A stretch of 64,000 bases of DNA from Frigoribacterium sp. JB110 (GTDB lineage: Bacteria; Actinomycetota; Actinomycetes; Actinomycetales; Microbacteriaceae): positions 55,544-119,543 of the forward strand of contig NZ_FUIA01000027.1 of assembly GCF_900163665.1 (NCBI RefSeq), in the 5' to 3' direction. Shown here piece by piece: positions 49,895 to 57,698 of the stretch. The notes under the pieces are model-generated. The model saw only the letters and a program-made list of their open reading frames with translations, searched no databases and was not told the origin of the DNA. The position numbers were made by a program, and so were the translations under genes. Numbering within the stretch: the first letter of the stretch is position 1; every line of letters begins with the position of its first letter.

Positions 49895-50190
49895 TGCGGG
49901 TGCTCCTGTTCGGGATGGATGTTCACGGTGGTGTCGGGATGTAGCGGGTACTCGGCGGTGTCGGTGAGGTAGCGGCTCCCGTCGAGGCGTTCGGTGAGGT
50001 ACGCCGGTGCAGTGTCGTTATCGCCCAGAAGGGTCCGGAAGGTGACGGATAGGAGCACTTCGCCGGGCCCGTAGCAGAGCCATTCGAGGGTGCCGATGGG
50101 GGTCTCTGCGGGGAACAGGGCTTCCGGGTCGGGAAACAGCCAGCTGATGCCCGACCCGATGTGCGCGTACCCGATCTCACACGCCCGCAT
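49891..50190 (-). CDS. Small hypothetical protein
   Basis: About 99 residues from ATG 50190 (MRACEIGYAHIGSGISWLFPDPE). This start is preferred to ATG 50220 because GGAGCGGAGC precedes it and it overlaps the upstream gene less. It contains TPIGTLEWLCYGPGEVLLSVTF. No domain is recognized. It overlaps both neighbours, a sign of translational coupling in the small-gene row. Confidence 0.65.
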   Translation of the reverse strand: MRACEIGYAHIGSGISWLFPDPEALFPAETPIGTLEWLCYGPGEVLLSVTFRTLLGDNDTAPAYLTERLDGSRYLTDTAEYPLHPDTTVNIHPEQEHPQ

Positions 50191-50587
50191 GCTCCGCTCC
50201 GGGGTCGGTGAAGGCGACATGGGTGAGAGCGTCGCCGAGGGGGTCGTAGGCGGGGGCGTCGGAGCGGTAGAGGAAGATGTTGCCGGTGCCTTCGCCTTCG
50301 TCGGTGGCGGTGGAGGGCACGAGCGTGACGGTCTCGTGGTGCCCGGATGGTGCGGTGATGACGTACCCGAGGCCGTGTTCGGTGATCACGGGCGTGTACG
50401 TGTAGCCCTCGCCGGTGGTGATCTGTCCGTGCTGGATGTAGGCGCGGATGCCGTCGGCGATGAACGCGGCGAGCTGGTCGATGTCCTCGATGACCGGCTC
50501 GTGCGCGCCGGTGGCGGGGTTGGTGCGGTCGGACAGGTCGACGGTGTCGGTGATCCGGCGGGCGATGTCGGCGATGGTGCTGGTCAT
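50177..50587 (-). CDS. Small hypothetical protein
   Basis: A 136-residue protein starting MTSTIADIARRITDTVDLSDRT. The N-terminal half is helical (DQLAAFIADGIRAYIQHGQI), and the rest looks like strands (GYTYTPVITEHGLGYVITAPSGHHETVTLV). There is no signal or membrane segment. ATG 50587 overlaps the stop of the upstream gene (ATGA). The longer open frame to 50710 is a shadow. Function unknown. Confidence 0.65.
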   Translation of the reverse strand: MTSTIADIARRITDTVDLSDRTNPATGAHEPVIEDIDQLAAFIADGIRAYIQHGQITTGEGYTYTPVITEHGLGYVITAPSGHHETVTLVPSTATDEGEGTGNIFLYRSDAPAYDPLGDALTHVAFTDPGAEHAGV

Positions 50588-50976
50588 GGCTGATGCTCCG
50601 TGGGGGTGAGGGTGAACAGGGCGGGTGGGGCTTGGTCGAAGTGGTCGGTGAGGACGGTCTTCACGTCGGCCCACAGGTCGGTGCGGTCGCTGTCGTAGTC
50701 GCGCTGGCATGCCCAGCGAAGCTCGCTGAGGAACTCTTCCTGTCGGGCGGGGGTCGAGAACTTCTCGTCGTAGAACCCGTGTCGGTTGTAGTGGGCGATG
50801 AACCCGAAGTAGCCGTGGTTGTGGAGCCCGTCGTAGAGAGCCGCGGTGAACTGCGATTCGGGGTAGCCGGCGTCGATGAATCGGATGAGCGCGTTGACGA
50901 ATCGTGCCTTCTTCGCGGACGTTCCTGACGGCCAGCCGGAATCGGCGAACTGGTCGGGTAGGTAGCGGGCGTTCAC
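50584..50976 (-). CDS. Small hypothetical protein, GTG start
   Basis: A 130-residue protein from GTG 50976, which overlaps the upstream stop as GTGA. The sequence begins VNARYLPDQFADSGWPSGTSAKKARFVNALIRFIDAGYPESQF and contains HYNRHGFYDEKFSTPARQEEFLSELRWACQRDYDSDRTDLWADV. It is rich in aromatic residues and mostly helical. No domain is recognized; the row context suggests element cargo. Confidence 0.65.
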   Translation of the reverse strand: MNARYLPDQFADSGWPSGTSAKKARFVNALIRFIDAGYPESQFTAALYDGLHNHGYFGFIAHYNRHGFYDEKFSTPARQEEFLSELRWACQRDYDSDRTDLWADVKTVLTDHFDQAPPALFTLTPTEHQP

Positions 50977-51338
50977 AGGTCGCGCCCTTCTGGCTCGTCG
51001 GTGTTGTCGGCGCTGATGTCGAAGTCGAACGGCATCATGGTTGTGGAGTACAGGTCGGTGCCTTCGCTGCCGATCGCGGATTCCCAGTGATCGATGCCCA
51101 GTTCTCCGTCGAGGTAGAGGACGGTGACGAACAGGCCCAGCTCGCTGTAACTCCAGATGCGGCGTACGTCGTCTTCTCCGTTCGGGGCGGGAGCGGTGGG
51201 CGCGTCGCACCAGGCTTCGATGAGGCGCTGGGTTTCGTCGTGGGTGAGGAGCCATCCCTCGTCGAAGATGTAATCGTCGGGTTCGGCGTCCAGGGTGAGG
51301 GGGTCAGGGAGCGGGTAGCCGCTGATGGTGATCCGCAT
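50973..51338 (-). CDS. Small acidic hypothetical protein
   Basis: A 121-residue, strongly acidic protein starting MRITISGYPLPDPLTLDAEPDDYIFDEGWLLTHDETQRLIEAW and ending FDFDISADNTDEPEGRDL. ATG 51338 is chosen because it starts 2 bp after the upstream stop. The acidity, small size and mobile context are reminiscent of DNA-mimic or anti-defence proteins, but nothing specific supports this. Confidence 0.65.
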   Translation of the reverse strand: MRITISGYPLPDPLTLDAEPDDYIFDEGWLLTHDETQRLIEAWCDAPTAPAPNGEDDVRRIWSYSELGLFVTVLYLDGELGIDHWESAIGSEGTDLYSTTMMPFDFDISADNTDEPEGRDL

Positions 51339-51340
51339 GG

Positions 51341-51658
51341 TCAGTTCTCCTTGTCTTGTTCGGCCTCGTCCTGTGCGGCTTCGTCGGCGGCGAACAGGTC
51401 GGGCACGGAGGTGATGAGCGGGTTGACGGGTTCCCACTGCTGGGCGGCGGGGATGAACTGGCCGAGCTCGAGGCGGGGCTTCCCGTCGACGGTGTAGAAG
51501 AAAAGCTGTCCGTATTCGACGCCGTCGATGTGGAGGTAGATGTTGCCGCCGTATGCGGCGAGGTCAGCGTCGTCGAAGAATCCGACCCCTTCCTTGCTGC
51601 TGGGTGCGCCCAGGTCGAGGTCGAGGGGACGCCCGCCGTGGTCGAGGGTGAGTCGCAT
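51341..51658 (-). CDS. Small acidic hypothetical protein
   Basis: A 105-residue protein starting MRLTLDHGGRPLDLDLGAPSSKEGVGFFDDADLAAYGGNIYLHIDG with a long acidic C terminus (DLFAADEAAQDEAEQDKEN). GAAGGAG lies 8 nt before ATG 51658. Its first residues (MR-L/I-T) are similar to those of the next gene, so the two may be distantly related. Function unknown. Confidence 0.65.
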   Translation of the reverse strand: MRLTLDHGGRPLDLDLGAPSSKEGVGFFDDADLAAYGGNIYLHIDGVEYGQLFFYTVDGKPRLELGQFIPAAQQWEPVNPLITSVPDLFAADEAAQDEAEQDKEN

Positions 51659-51689
51659 GATGTTCTCCTTCGTTCAGATGGGTGAGGGG

Positions 51690-51998
51690 TTAGAGGGTCT
51701 GCCAGGTGCCGGTGTGGTCGCGATACTGGATGGTCACGGCTCCGGCGTTGGGGGTGCCGTAGCAGTCGAGGGGCTGGAACTCCGCTTCGCCGCGGTAGTC
51801 CTCGGCGTCCGAATCGTCGATGAAGAGGCCGTGGTAGTACACGATCTGGTCGTCGTCGAGCATCCGGAACGGCTCCCCCTCTCCCGCGTCGAGGCGGGCG
51901 AGGGTCGCGGGGCGGGCGGTACGGGGGCCTTGTACGCCGACGCCGTAGCCTTCTTCGTGCTTGCGGGTGATGAAGTCTCGGGTGATGAGGAAAGCCAT
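51690..51998 (-). CDS. Small hypothetical protein
   Basis: A 102-residue protein starting MAFLITRDFITRKHEEGYGVGVQGPRTA and ending VTIQYRDHTGTWQTL. It contains EPFRMLDDDQIVYYHGLFIDDSD. AAGGA precedes ATG 51998. There is no signal, membrane segment or known domain. It is part of the small-gene row. Confidence 0.65.
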   Translation of the reverse strand: MAFLITRDFITRKHEEGYGVGVQGPRTARPATLARLDAGEGEPFRMLDDDQIVYYHGLFIDDSDAEDYRGEAEFQPLDCYGTPNAGAVTIQYRDHTGTWQTL

Positions 51999-52013
51999 GC
52001 GGGTGTCCTTCGG

Positions 52014-52277
52014 TCAGTTCGTGCGGGTGGTGGATGCGAGGGCGAGGATCAGGTCGGGGCGCAGCCCTGACCAGTGCTCGATCAGTTCCCCGTCCGCGCC
52101 GGTGACGGTAACGACGGGGGCCTGTCGGTGGCCGAGCCGGGCGATGAGGTCACGGACAGGGCCGGTGTCCTGGATCGGCGCGGTGGTGTGCGGGATGCCG
52201 GAGCGGGTGAGGAACTGGTGGGTGCGTTCGCAGTTGCCGCAGTCCGGCAGGGTGTAGACGGTGACGTGGGTGGTCAT
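52014..52277 (-). CDS. Glutaredoxin-like (NrdH-type) thioredoxin-fold protein
   Basis: An 87-residue protein with the thioredoxin-fold redox motif CGNC near the N terminus (VTVYTLPDCGNCERTHQFLTRSGI) and the cis-Pro region RQAPVVTVTG. It resembles NrdH-redoxins, which reduce ribonucleotide reductase or other targets. ATG 52277 is chosen (GGAAGGAG site); the open frame extends to 52304. It lies at the left end of repeat element A and reads away from it, the first gene of the small-gene row in transcription order. Confidence 0.8.
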   Translation of the reverse strand: MTTHVTVYTLPDCGNCERTHQFLTRSGIPHTTAPIQDTGPVRDLIARLGHRQAPVVTVTGADGELIEHWSGLRPDLILALASTTRTN

Positions 52278-52322
52278 CGGTTGCTCCTTCCTGGTCCCCT
52301 TCAATGCCTCTCGATCGCTGGG

Positions 52323-52427
52323 GGCGGGAGTGGCTTGTCAAGGCCGGAGAACGAAAAATCTTCGATCAACGGCCCCGCCTGCCCGATCGCGGGGCGGAGA
52401 ATTTTCGTGTGCCTTGACAAGGTGCTC
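52323..52427. repeat. Dyad-symmetric repeat element, copy A
   Basis: The left part (52323-52370) is 45/48 identical to 54342-54389; the right part (52402-52427) is 26/26 identical to 54422-54447; the 31 bp between differ. Left and right parts are imperfect inverted repeats of each other (GAG-N3-CTTGTCAAGGC ... GCCTTGACAAG-N3-CTC), and each carries an outward TTGACA. It may be a MITE-like element or a duplicated bidirectional regulatory region. The surrounding 52278-52594 has no gene. Confidence 0.8.
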
Positions 52428-52550
52428 ACGGCCCCGGACACTCCATCCGGTATGACGCCGGCTGTGCCGGCGTCCGAGAACACAGGGGTCGCGAAGCGAC
52501 CTCCGATGCGCGGCACCACCGGGTCGGTGCGGCTCCTCGCGCCCGATTTC

Positions 52551-52587
52551 CGGGGGTGGACGGCCCGTCGCGAGACGTCCACCCCCG
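52551..52587 (-). terminator. Hairpin behind the DprA-like gene
   Basis: Perfect 12-bp stem CGGGGGTGGACG / CGTCCACCCCCG with a 13-nt loop, 7 bp past the stop of the DprA-like gene on the minus strand. It is very GC-rich without a T-run, as is common for actinobacterial terminators. Confidence 0.6.
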
Positions 52588-52594
52588 GCGTGGG

Positions 52595-53794
52595 CTACGC
52601 GTCGAGGTCGATGCCGTGGCGGTAGAGGAGTTGCCGGGTGGTCGCGGCGCGGACGCCGTCGAGGAGGGCCAGGAACTCGCGCTCGACAGAGCGGGCGTTG
52701 CCGGTGAGGATGTCCTGCACCTCACGCTCGGGGAGCTCCCGCAGGATGCCCAGATGCTCGGCGGTGAGGGCGGGGTCGTCGTCCCAGTCTGCGATCAGCA
52801 CATCGACGCTGTCCAGGCTCGGGAAGTCCCCGCTCCCCGGAGACGACAACGCCCGTGCGGGCTGGAGGGCGTGTACGTCGTGGGCGTTGGTGACCGGCAC
52901 GGCTCTCCCACTGCGCAGCAGTTCGTGGCATCCGGTGGACGCCGCGGATGTGATCGGCCCGGGCACTGCGCCGACCGGTCGGCGCAACGAGGTCGCGTGC
53001 GCGGCGACGTGGAGGGATCCGGAACGTGCCCCGGCTTCCACGATCACAATCCGGTCGGCGAGCGCGGCGATCAGGTGGGTGCGGCGCAGGAACCGCCAGC
53101 GCGTCGGGGGGAGCGTCGGGGGCGTCTCGGTGAGGATGACCCCGTTGTGCTGGATGATCCGGTCGAACAGTCCGGCGTGCCCGACCGGGTAGGGCCGGTC
53201 CAGGCCGCCTGCGAGGACCGCGATGGTTGCGCCTCCCGCTGCCAATGCGGCCCGGTGTGCTTCGGCGTCGATCCCGTAGCTGCCGCTGGCGAGGATGACC
53301 TGGCCGTCTTTGACGAGGTCGGCGGTGAGTTCCGCGGCCACGTGTGTCCCGTAGGTGGTGGCGGCTCGGGCTCCGATGATCGCCACGACCGAGGGCGATG
53401 CCAGGAGTTTCTGGTTTCCGCGGGTGAACAGGACGAAGGGTGCCCGCGCGCCGAGGTCGGCCAACCCGTGTGGCCATTCCGCGTCGGACGGGGTGAGGAC
53501 GTTGATGTTGAGGTTCTCGAGGGTGCGGAGCACCCCGGCGACCATCGTCGAGGTGAGGGTGACGGGGGTGCGGCGGCGTAGCTGGTTGAGTTCCTCGGTG
53601 TTCACTCCGGTCGCGGTCGTGGTGTCGTCGGCCAGCAGGCGGAGCGCGCCGGGTGCACCGTGGACGGCGATGAGCCGTCCCAGAGTGGTGTCGCCGGGCT
53701 CCGCCGCGACGGAGAGGACGATGCGTGCGTAACGGTCGGCGTCGGGGCTGTGCTTGCTGTTGAGGGTGTGCAGGATATTGCTGGTTATGGTCAT
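52595..53794 (-). CDS. DprA/Smf-like DNA-processing protein
   Basis: A 399-residue protein. The N-terminal 130 residues are variable. The central Rossmann-like DprA domain shows VVAIIGARAATTYG, ILASGSYGIDAEAHRAALAAGGATIAVLAGGLDRPYPVGH, FDRIIQHNGVILTE, LRRTHLIAALADRIVIVEAGARSGSLHVAAHA and GAVPGPITSAASTGCHELL, all typical of DprA. DprA binds single-stranded DNA and loads RecA during transformation. Copies on mobile elements may protect incoming single-stranded DNA or belong to defence. A second, chromosomal dprA next to topA would be expected elsewhere. It is flanked by repeat copies A and B. Confidence 0.88.
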   Translation of the reverse strand: MTITSNILHTLNSKHSPDADRYARIVLSVAAEPGDTTLGRLIAVHGAPGALRLLADDTTTATGVNTEELNQLRRRTPVTLTSTMVAGVLRTLENLNINVLTPSDAEWPHGLADLGARAPFVLFTRGNQKLLASPSVVAIIGARAATTYGTHVAAELTADLVKDGQVILASGSYGIDAEAHRAALAAGGATIAVLAGGLDRPYPVGHAGLFDRIIQHNGVILTETPPTLPPTRWRFLRRTHLIAALADRIVIVEAGARSGSLHVAAHATSLRRPVGAVPGPITSAASTGCHELLRSGRAVPVTNAHDVHALQPARALSSPGSGDFPSLDSVDVLIADWDDDPALTAEHLGILRELPEREVQDILTGNARSVEREFLALLDGVRAATTRQLLYRHGIDLDA

Positions 53795-53875
53795 GGTGTG
53801 TCTCGCTTTCGAAAGAAGGGGGTAGGTCCGGGGGAGGCGGGCAGGACGGGGGTGGGCCGTCCTGCCCGTTCGGGC

Positions 53876-54250
53876 TCAGTCGCGGGCGGCGGTGCAGTTC
53901 TTCGCCCAGCCGGTCCATTCCTCGCCTTCGTGGGTGATGTCGGCGATCACCTGCTGGTGAAGTCGGGCGAGCACGGTGCGGCTGAATCGTGCGGTGGGTG
54001 CCGGGGTGCCCTCGATCGCGGGCAGGGGGCGGTTGTCGCTGTCTTCTCCGAACGTGAGCGCCATGCGGCGACTGATCCCATCGGCGTGCTGGCGGGTGGC
54101 GGATGCACGGTATCCGTGTCCCTTCCAGTGGCTGGTGGAGATGTTCAGTTCTATCCGGGTGCCGTCGGGACGCGTGACGACGGTTGTCGTGCTGGAGAGG
54201 GTGCGTCCGTCGGCGGAGGCGACGGGGCGGGCGAAATCGATGGTGGTCAT
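53876..54250 (-). CDS. Small hypothetical protein
   Basis: A 124-residue protein from ATG 54250 (MTTIDFARPVASADGRTLSSTTTVV) with a GAGGAG site 8 nt upstream. The longer open frame to 54412 runs into repeat copy B and is not believed. It contains RIELNISTSHWKGHGYRASATRQHADG and GWAKNCTAARD. No domain is recognized. It lies 81 bp before the DprA-like gene and is probably co-transcribed with it. Confidence 0.65.
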   Translation of the reverse strand: MTTIDFARPVASADGRTLSSTTTVVTRPDGTRIELNISTSHWKGHGYRASATRQHADGISRRMALTFGEDSDNRPLPAIEGTPAPTARFSRTVLARLHQQVIADITHEGEEWTGWAKNCTAARD

Positions 54251-54341
54251 GGTGCGGTTCTCCTCGGTGTGTGCGTGGGGCCGTCCGGGCCGGGTCGGTG
54301 AGACCTGTCGGGCGGCTCCTTCTTGCTTTTCCGCCCTCGCG

Positions 54342-54447
54342 GGCGGGAGTGGCTTGTCAAGGCCGAAGAACGAAAAGTCCTCGATCAACCGCCACGCCAG
54401 GGCAGCGCTCACTAGGAGGAGTTTTCGTGTGCCTTGACAAGGTGCTC
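54342..54447. repeat. Dyad-symmetric repeat element, copy B
   Basis: Second copy of the element at 52323-52427, in the same orientation about 2.0 kb away, with different central bases (54390-54421). Here the right-hand TTGACA (17-bp spacing to AACACT) points to the AraC gene and the left-hand one to the minus-strand genes. That fits a divergent promoter region as well as an inserted repeat. Confidence 0.8.
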
Positions 54448-54482
54448 CCGGCCGCGAACACTCACACCGATGTACACAGGAG

Positions 54483-55610
54483 GTGCGGTCGCTGCCGAAC
54501 GGTGTTCAGGCCAACTGTCGTTCCCAGAGCCGGGGCAAGACCTGGTCGATAGGCTGGGCTGGTGATGTTCTCTCCGATTACCAGGCAGCCGATTCGGCTG
54601 AAGGGGTACCGCGCCTCAGGTACCCGCCCTGTCGTGAATCGGCGTCAGCGGCCGCGGTCGCGGTGCCCCTCCGCTTTCTGACAGAGCTTCACGTCTCGGC
54701 GCACACACGCAAGCTCGACCCCATGTTCACCGTGGTATTGGTGGAACGGGGGCAGGGGATCCTGACCGATCGTCATGGTCAGCATGAGACGCGCGCGGGG
54801 GACGTGGTCATATTCGAACCGGGGGCGGAGTTTCGATACACTCCTGTGCGCCCTCAGCAGATTTCCATGATGATCGTGGATGAGGCGCTCGTGCTGGACA
54901 TGATGTCATGGCGGTACGCGCCGCGATCAGCCGCGGGCCGCGCACGCATCCGGGCTATCGGCTCCACGTCCCGCCACCCGGTGATGGTCCTTCATCCCAC
55001 CTCGGCTCAATCCCGCCGGCTACGCCGGCTGTTGCATGCCGCGCTCGAGTTGCAGGCCCAGCACGACCCCGACGGCACGGATCTCATCCCGAGGTTGCTG
55101 ACGATCTTCGCTCAGCTGACGGAGACCCTCGATCCTCTGATTCGTAGCGACCATCCGGATCCGCAGTTCGCTCCGCAGGTCCGGGCCGCCGCGGACCTGA
55201 TTTTTCCTGACGTGAAACACTCAGGTGTGCGACGGGCGTTGGAGTTCATCGCCGCGCAACCGGCGAACGAATGGTCCCTGGAATCGCTCGCGAAACAGGC
55301 ATCCCTGTCGTCGGGGTACTTCTCCCGAGTGTTCACCGCAGAAATTGGCATCCCACCGCGGCAATTCCTCTCCCAGCGACGGCTTGATGAGTTCGTCGTG
55401 CTCGTCCAAACGACAACACTGACCGTGACGCAGGCGGCTCGGATGGTGGGCTGGTCGTCAAGCAGTCATGCGATCGCCGCGTTCCGCAGCCACTTCGGCG
55501 AGACCCCTCACCGATACCGTCACGGGCCCACCCGCGATAATGATGACTCGATCATTCGTCCCGATGAGACGCCGATTCCGCCTCCGGGCGTTGAACCGCA
55601 GCGCCCCTGA
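54483..55610 (+). CDS. AraC-family transcriptional regulator with N-terminal cupin domain
   Basis: Up to 375 residues. The start is uncertain (GTG 54483, or GTG 54663 which gives about 315 residues and begins just before the cupin). The N-terminal cupin reads VLVERGQGILTDRHGQHETRAGDVVIFEPGAEFRYTP. The C-terminal AraC domain has both helix-turn-helices: WSLESLAKQASLSSGYFSRVFTAEIGIPPRQFLSQRRLDE and TVTQAARMVGWSSSSHAIAAFRSHFGETPHRYR. It is the first plus-strand gene of the mobile region and lies directly behind repeat copy B. It could control the element's transfer genes or cargo. The effector is unknown. Confidence 0.85.
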   Translation: MRSLPNGVQANCRSQSRGKTWSIGWAGDVLSDYQAADSAEGVPRLRYPPCRESASAAAVAVPLRFLTELHVSAHTRKLDPMFTVVLVERGQGILTDRHGQHETRAGDVVIFEPGAEFRYTPVRPQQISMMIVDEALVLDMMSWRYAPRSAAGRARIRAIGSTSRHPVMVLHPTSAQSRRLRRLLHAALELQAQHDPDGTDLIPRLLTIFAQLTETLDPLIRSDHPDPQFAPQVRAAADLIFPDVKHSGVRRALEFIAAQPANEWSLESLAKQASLSSGYFSRVFTAEIGIPPRQFLSQRRLDEFVVLVQTTTLTVTQAARMVGWSSSSHAIAAFRSHFGETPHRYRHGPTRDNDDSIIRPDETPIPPPGVEPQRP

Positions 55611-55640
55611 CTGGTAGGGGTGAGAGTCCGAGCTCCTGCT

Positions 55641-55677
55641 CGGAGCGGTGACCGAGCGTCGACCGGTCACCGCTCCG
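55641..55677 (+). terminator. Strong hairpin behind the AraC gene
   Basis: Perfect 13-bp stem CGGAGCGGTGACC / GGTCACCGCTCCG with an 11-nt loop, 30 bp past the AraC stop. A second, weaker dyad (CCGGTGCAC ... GTGCACCGG) follows at about 55693-55740. The rest of 55611-55908 shows no supported gene. Confidence 0.65.
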
Positions 55678-55908
55678 GTGGGGTTGGGGGGACCGGTGCA
55701 CCTCCACAGGAGGCAGCACGCACAAGGCTGTGTGCACCGGCAGGGAGATACATCGACGATGACTGATTCACCGCTTCACCGCGAGCGTCCTCAAGCCCGC
55801 TGCAAGATCCGCTGCGGGAGGACAGAGACCGGGCATGGCATCCATGATGGCACAGACCCGCGTCGCATCAACCCTGGCGTCGGGCTGAGCCGGCTGAGGT
55901 GAGAGACG

Positions 55909-56811
55909 ATGAACTCGCCTGCCCCTGGGGGTGATCGGACGCCGCTGCTGAGAGCCGCGCTGGAATATGCGGCGGCGGGTGTTCCCGTGTTCCCGTGCGT
56001 GCCGTTGGGGAAAGCGCCGTTGACCCGGCAAGGGTTCAAAGATGCCAGCAGGGATCCTTCCCAACTGGCCCGGTGGTGGCGGTGGCAGCCGGAGGCGAAC
56101 ATCGGCCTGGTGACAGGTTCTGCCCGCAGTAGCATCGATATCTTCGACATCGACGTGCACCCCGGCGGTGACGGATTCGACGCGCTCGTGGCCGCCGAAA
56201 AGGCGGGCCTGATCGACACCTGGTCGCGGATCGTACGGTCCCCTTCGGGCGGTCTGCACCTGGTGTTCCCCGCGAACCCGTCTCCGAAGCAGCGCAGCTG
56301 GGCGGTCCCGACCGCACATGTCGATTTCCTCGCCGACGGCAGCTATGTGCTCGCACCCCCCTCACGGGTACGCACCCGCAGCGGCGCCATCGCTCCGTAC
56401 ACGGTCGTCGCCCGCGGGCGCTCCCCCGCACCGGTCGAGGGGTGGCGGCTCGAGCAGCTACTGCGGCCCGCCCCGACCGAACGACTGACCGCCACCTCCG
56501 CAGCGGCAGCCTCTACCCGCAGCGCAGGCACCCGGTGGGATGCGGGACGGCTTGCGGATTGGGTGGCGGGCAGGCCGGAGGGAAACCGAAACCGGTCGTT
56601 GTTCTGGGCCGCGTGCCGGCTGACCGAATCCGGGCCCATCACTGAGCAGTCATGGGAGATCCTCGCTCAGGGGGCAGTACGGGCAGGTCTGAACGAGATC
56701 GAGGCGGTGCGCACCATTCAGTCCGCGCAACGATCTGTCCGTCCTGCCCGGCCGGCATCGGCACCGCCAACGTCGGGGGCGCCCGCGCAGCAGAGTCGGT
56801 TGCGGCTGTGA
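55909..56811 (+). CDS. Bifunctional DNA primase/polymerase (prim-pol) domain protein
   Basis: A 300-residue protein. The N-terminal prim-pol domain of the archaeo-eukaryotic primase superfamily shows YAAAGVPVFPCVPLGKAPLT, LARWWRWQPEANIGLVTG, the catalytic Asp pair in SIDIFDIDVHPGGDG and SPSGGLHLVFPAN with the conserved His, then DFLADGSYVLAPPS. The remaining 110 residues lack a helicase domain; WAACRLTESG and GLNEIEAVRTIQSAQRS resemble the C-terminal accessory part of such proteins. These proteins replicate plasmids and integrative elements. The next gene begins within the stop (GTGA overlap), so replication and spread functions are coupled. Confidence 0.88.
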   Translation: MNSPAPGGDRTPLLRAALEYAAAGVPVFPCVPLGKAPLTRQGFKDASRDPSQLARWWRWQPEANIGLVTGSARSSIDIFDIDVHPGGDGFDALVAAEKAGLIDTWSRIVRSPSGGLHLVFPANPSPKQRSWAVPTAHVDFLADGSYVLAPPSRVRTRSGAIAPYTVVARGRSPAPVEGWRLEQLLRPAPTERLTATSAAAASTRSAGTRWDAGRLADWVAGRPEGNRNRSLFWAACRLTESGPITEQSWEILAQGAVRAGLNEIEAVRTIQSAQRSVRPARPASAPPTSGAPAQQSRLRL

Positions 56812-57698
56812 CCGACACACCCTTGCGAACAGCCGCCACCGGGATGTGGGCGGTGGTGGTCGCCCGCGCCGGGACAGTACTGATCGATGTGTGCGCGTTC
56901 TGGCTGTCAGCGACAACGCTGACCGACCTGGCAAGGCGTGCCGGGATCGACCCCATGCAGGCGTGGATGTGGCCGGTGATCGTCGATGGCATGATCGTCG
57001 TCGCCACGGTCGCGATCGTCGCCCTCGCCCGCCATGGGACCCGCTCCACCGTGTACCCATGGACGCTGCTGATCGCCTGCGCGGCGGTATCGGTGACGGC
57101 CAACTGCATGCACGCGCTCGTCGCAACCAACTCGGATCTGCCACCACAGTTGGCCGCATCCGTCGCAGCCGTCCCACCTCTGGTTCTGCTGGCTGCCACC
57201 CATCTCACCGTGCAACTCGGGCGGCGCATCAGCGGCGCTGCGCGAAAGACGGCAACCAGTCACGACGCGATACCCCCACCCCTCTCAGCCACGGTGCACA
57301 CGAACTCACCCCGCCCCGATATGTCAAAACCGCCCGCCGCGACAACGGCGGCGGTCTCCCCCCTGCAACATTCCCCCGTCCTGCCAACACAGCAGCAGAG
57401 GCTCGGCCAGACGCGCCCTACCGGACAGTCACGTACTGCTCCGCTCACGACGCCGATCGCGTCGAGCTCGGATGCAAGAAACGATGCCGTGTCGTTGTCG
57501 CGTCAGGGACTGTCCAATAGAGCGATCGCTGCCCGTCTGAACGTGCACCCCTCCACGGTAGGACGCTGGCTCGCCATCCCCGGCAGCCCCGCCCCCAGCA
57601 CCGCGGACACCGCCAACCACGGTGGCACGTCCCGCGGCGACGTTGCCCCCGCAGGACCCCCGAAATCCGAGAACCCCACTGCCGAGGAGGATTCATGA
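56808..57698 (+). CDS. DUF2637/SpdB-like membrane protein with C-terminal HTH
   Basis: 296 residues from GTG 56808. About four hydrophobic segments lie in the first 145 residues (GMWAVVVARAGTVLIDVCAFWLS, AWMWPVIVDGMIVVATVAIVALAR, YPWTLLIACAAVSVTANCMHALV, AVPPLVLLAATHLTVQL). That is the DUF2637 pattern of Streptomyces plasmid spread proteins (SpdB) and of helix-turn-helix proteins on integrative elements. A Pro/Thr-rich linker leads to NDAVSLSRQGLSNRAIAARLNVHPSTVGRWLA, a resolvase-like HTH. It overlaps the primase gene upstream and the next gene downstream by 4 bp. It is probably involved in spread or DNA positioning at the membrane. Confidence 0.82.
   Translation: MTDTPLRTAATGMWAVVVARAGTVLIDVCAFWLSATTLTDLARRAGIDPMQAWMWPVIVDGMIVVATVAIVALARHGTRSTVYPWTLLIACAAVSVTANCMHALVATNSDLPPQLAASVAAVPPLVLLAATHLTVQLGRRISGAARKTATSHDAIPPPLSATVHTNSPRPDMSKPPAATTAAVSPLQHSPVLPTQQQRLGQTRPTGQSRTAPLTTPIASSSDARNDAVSLSRQGLSNRAIAARLNVHPSTVGRWLAIPGSPAPSTADTANHGGTSRGDVAPAGPPKSENPTAEEDS

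Noticed and set aside
52428..52550. Possible small RNA or peptide gene behind repeat copy A
   Set aside because: Only short GC hairpins and no plausible start with ribosome site; kept as unexplained intergenic DNA.
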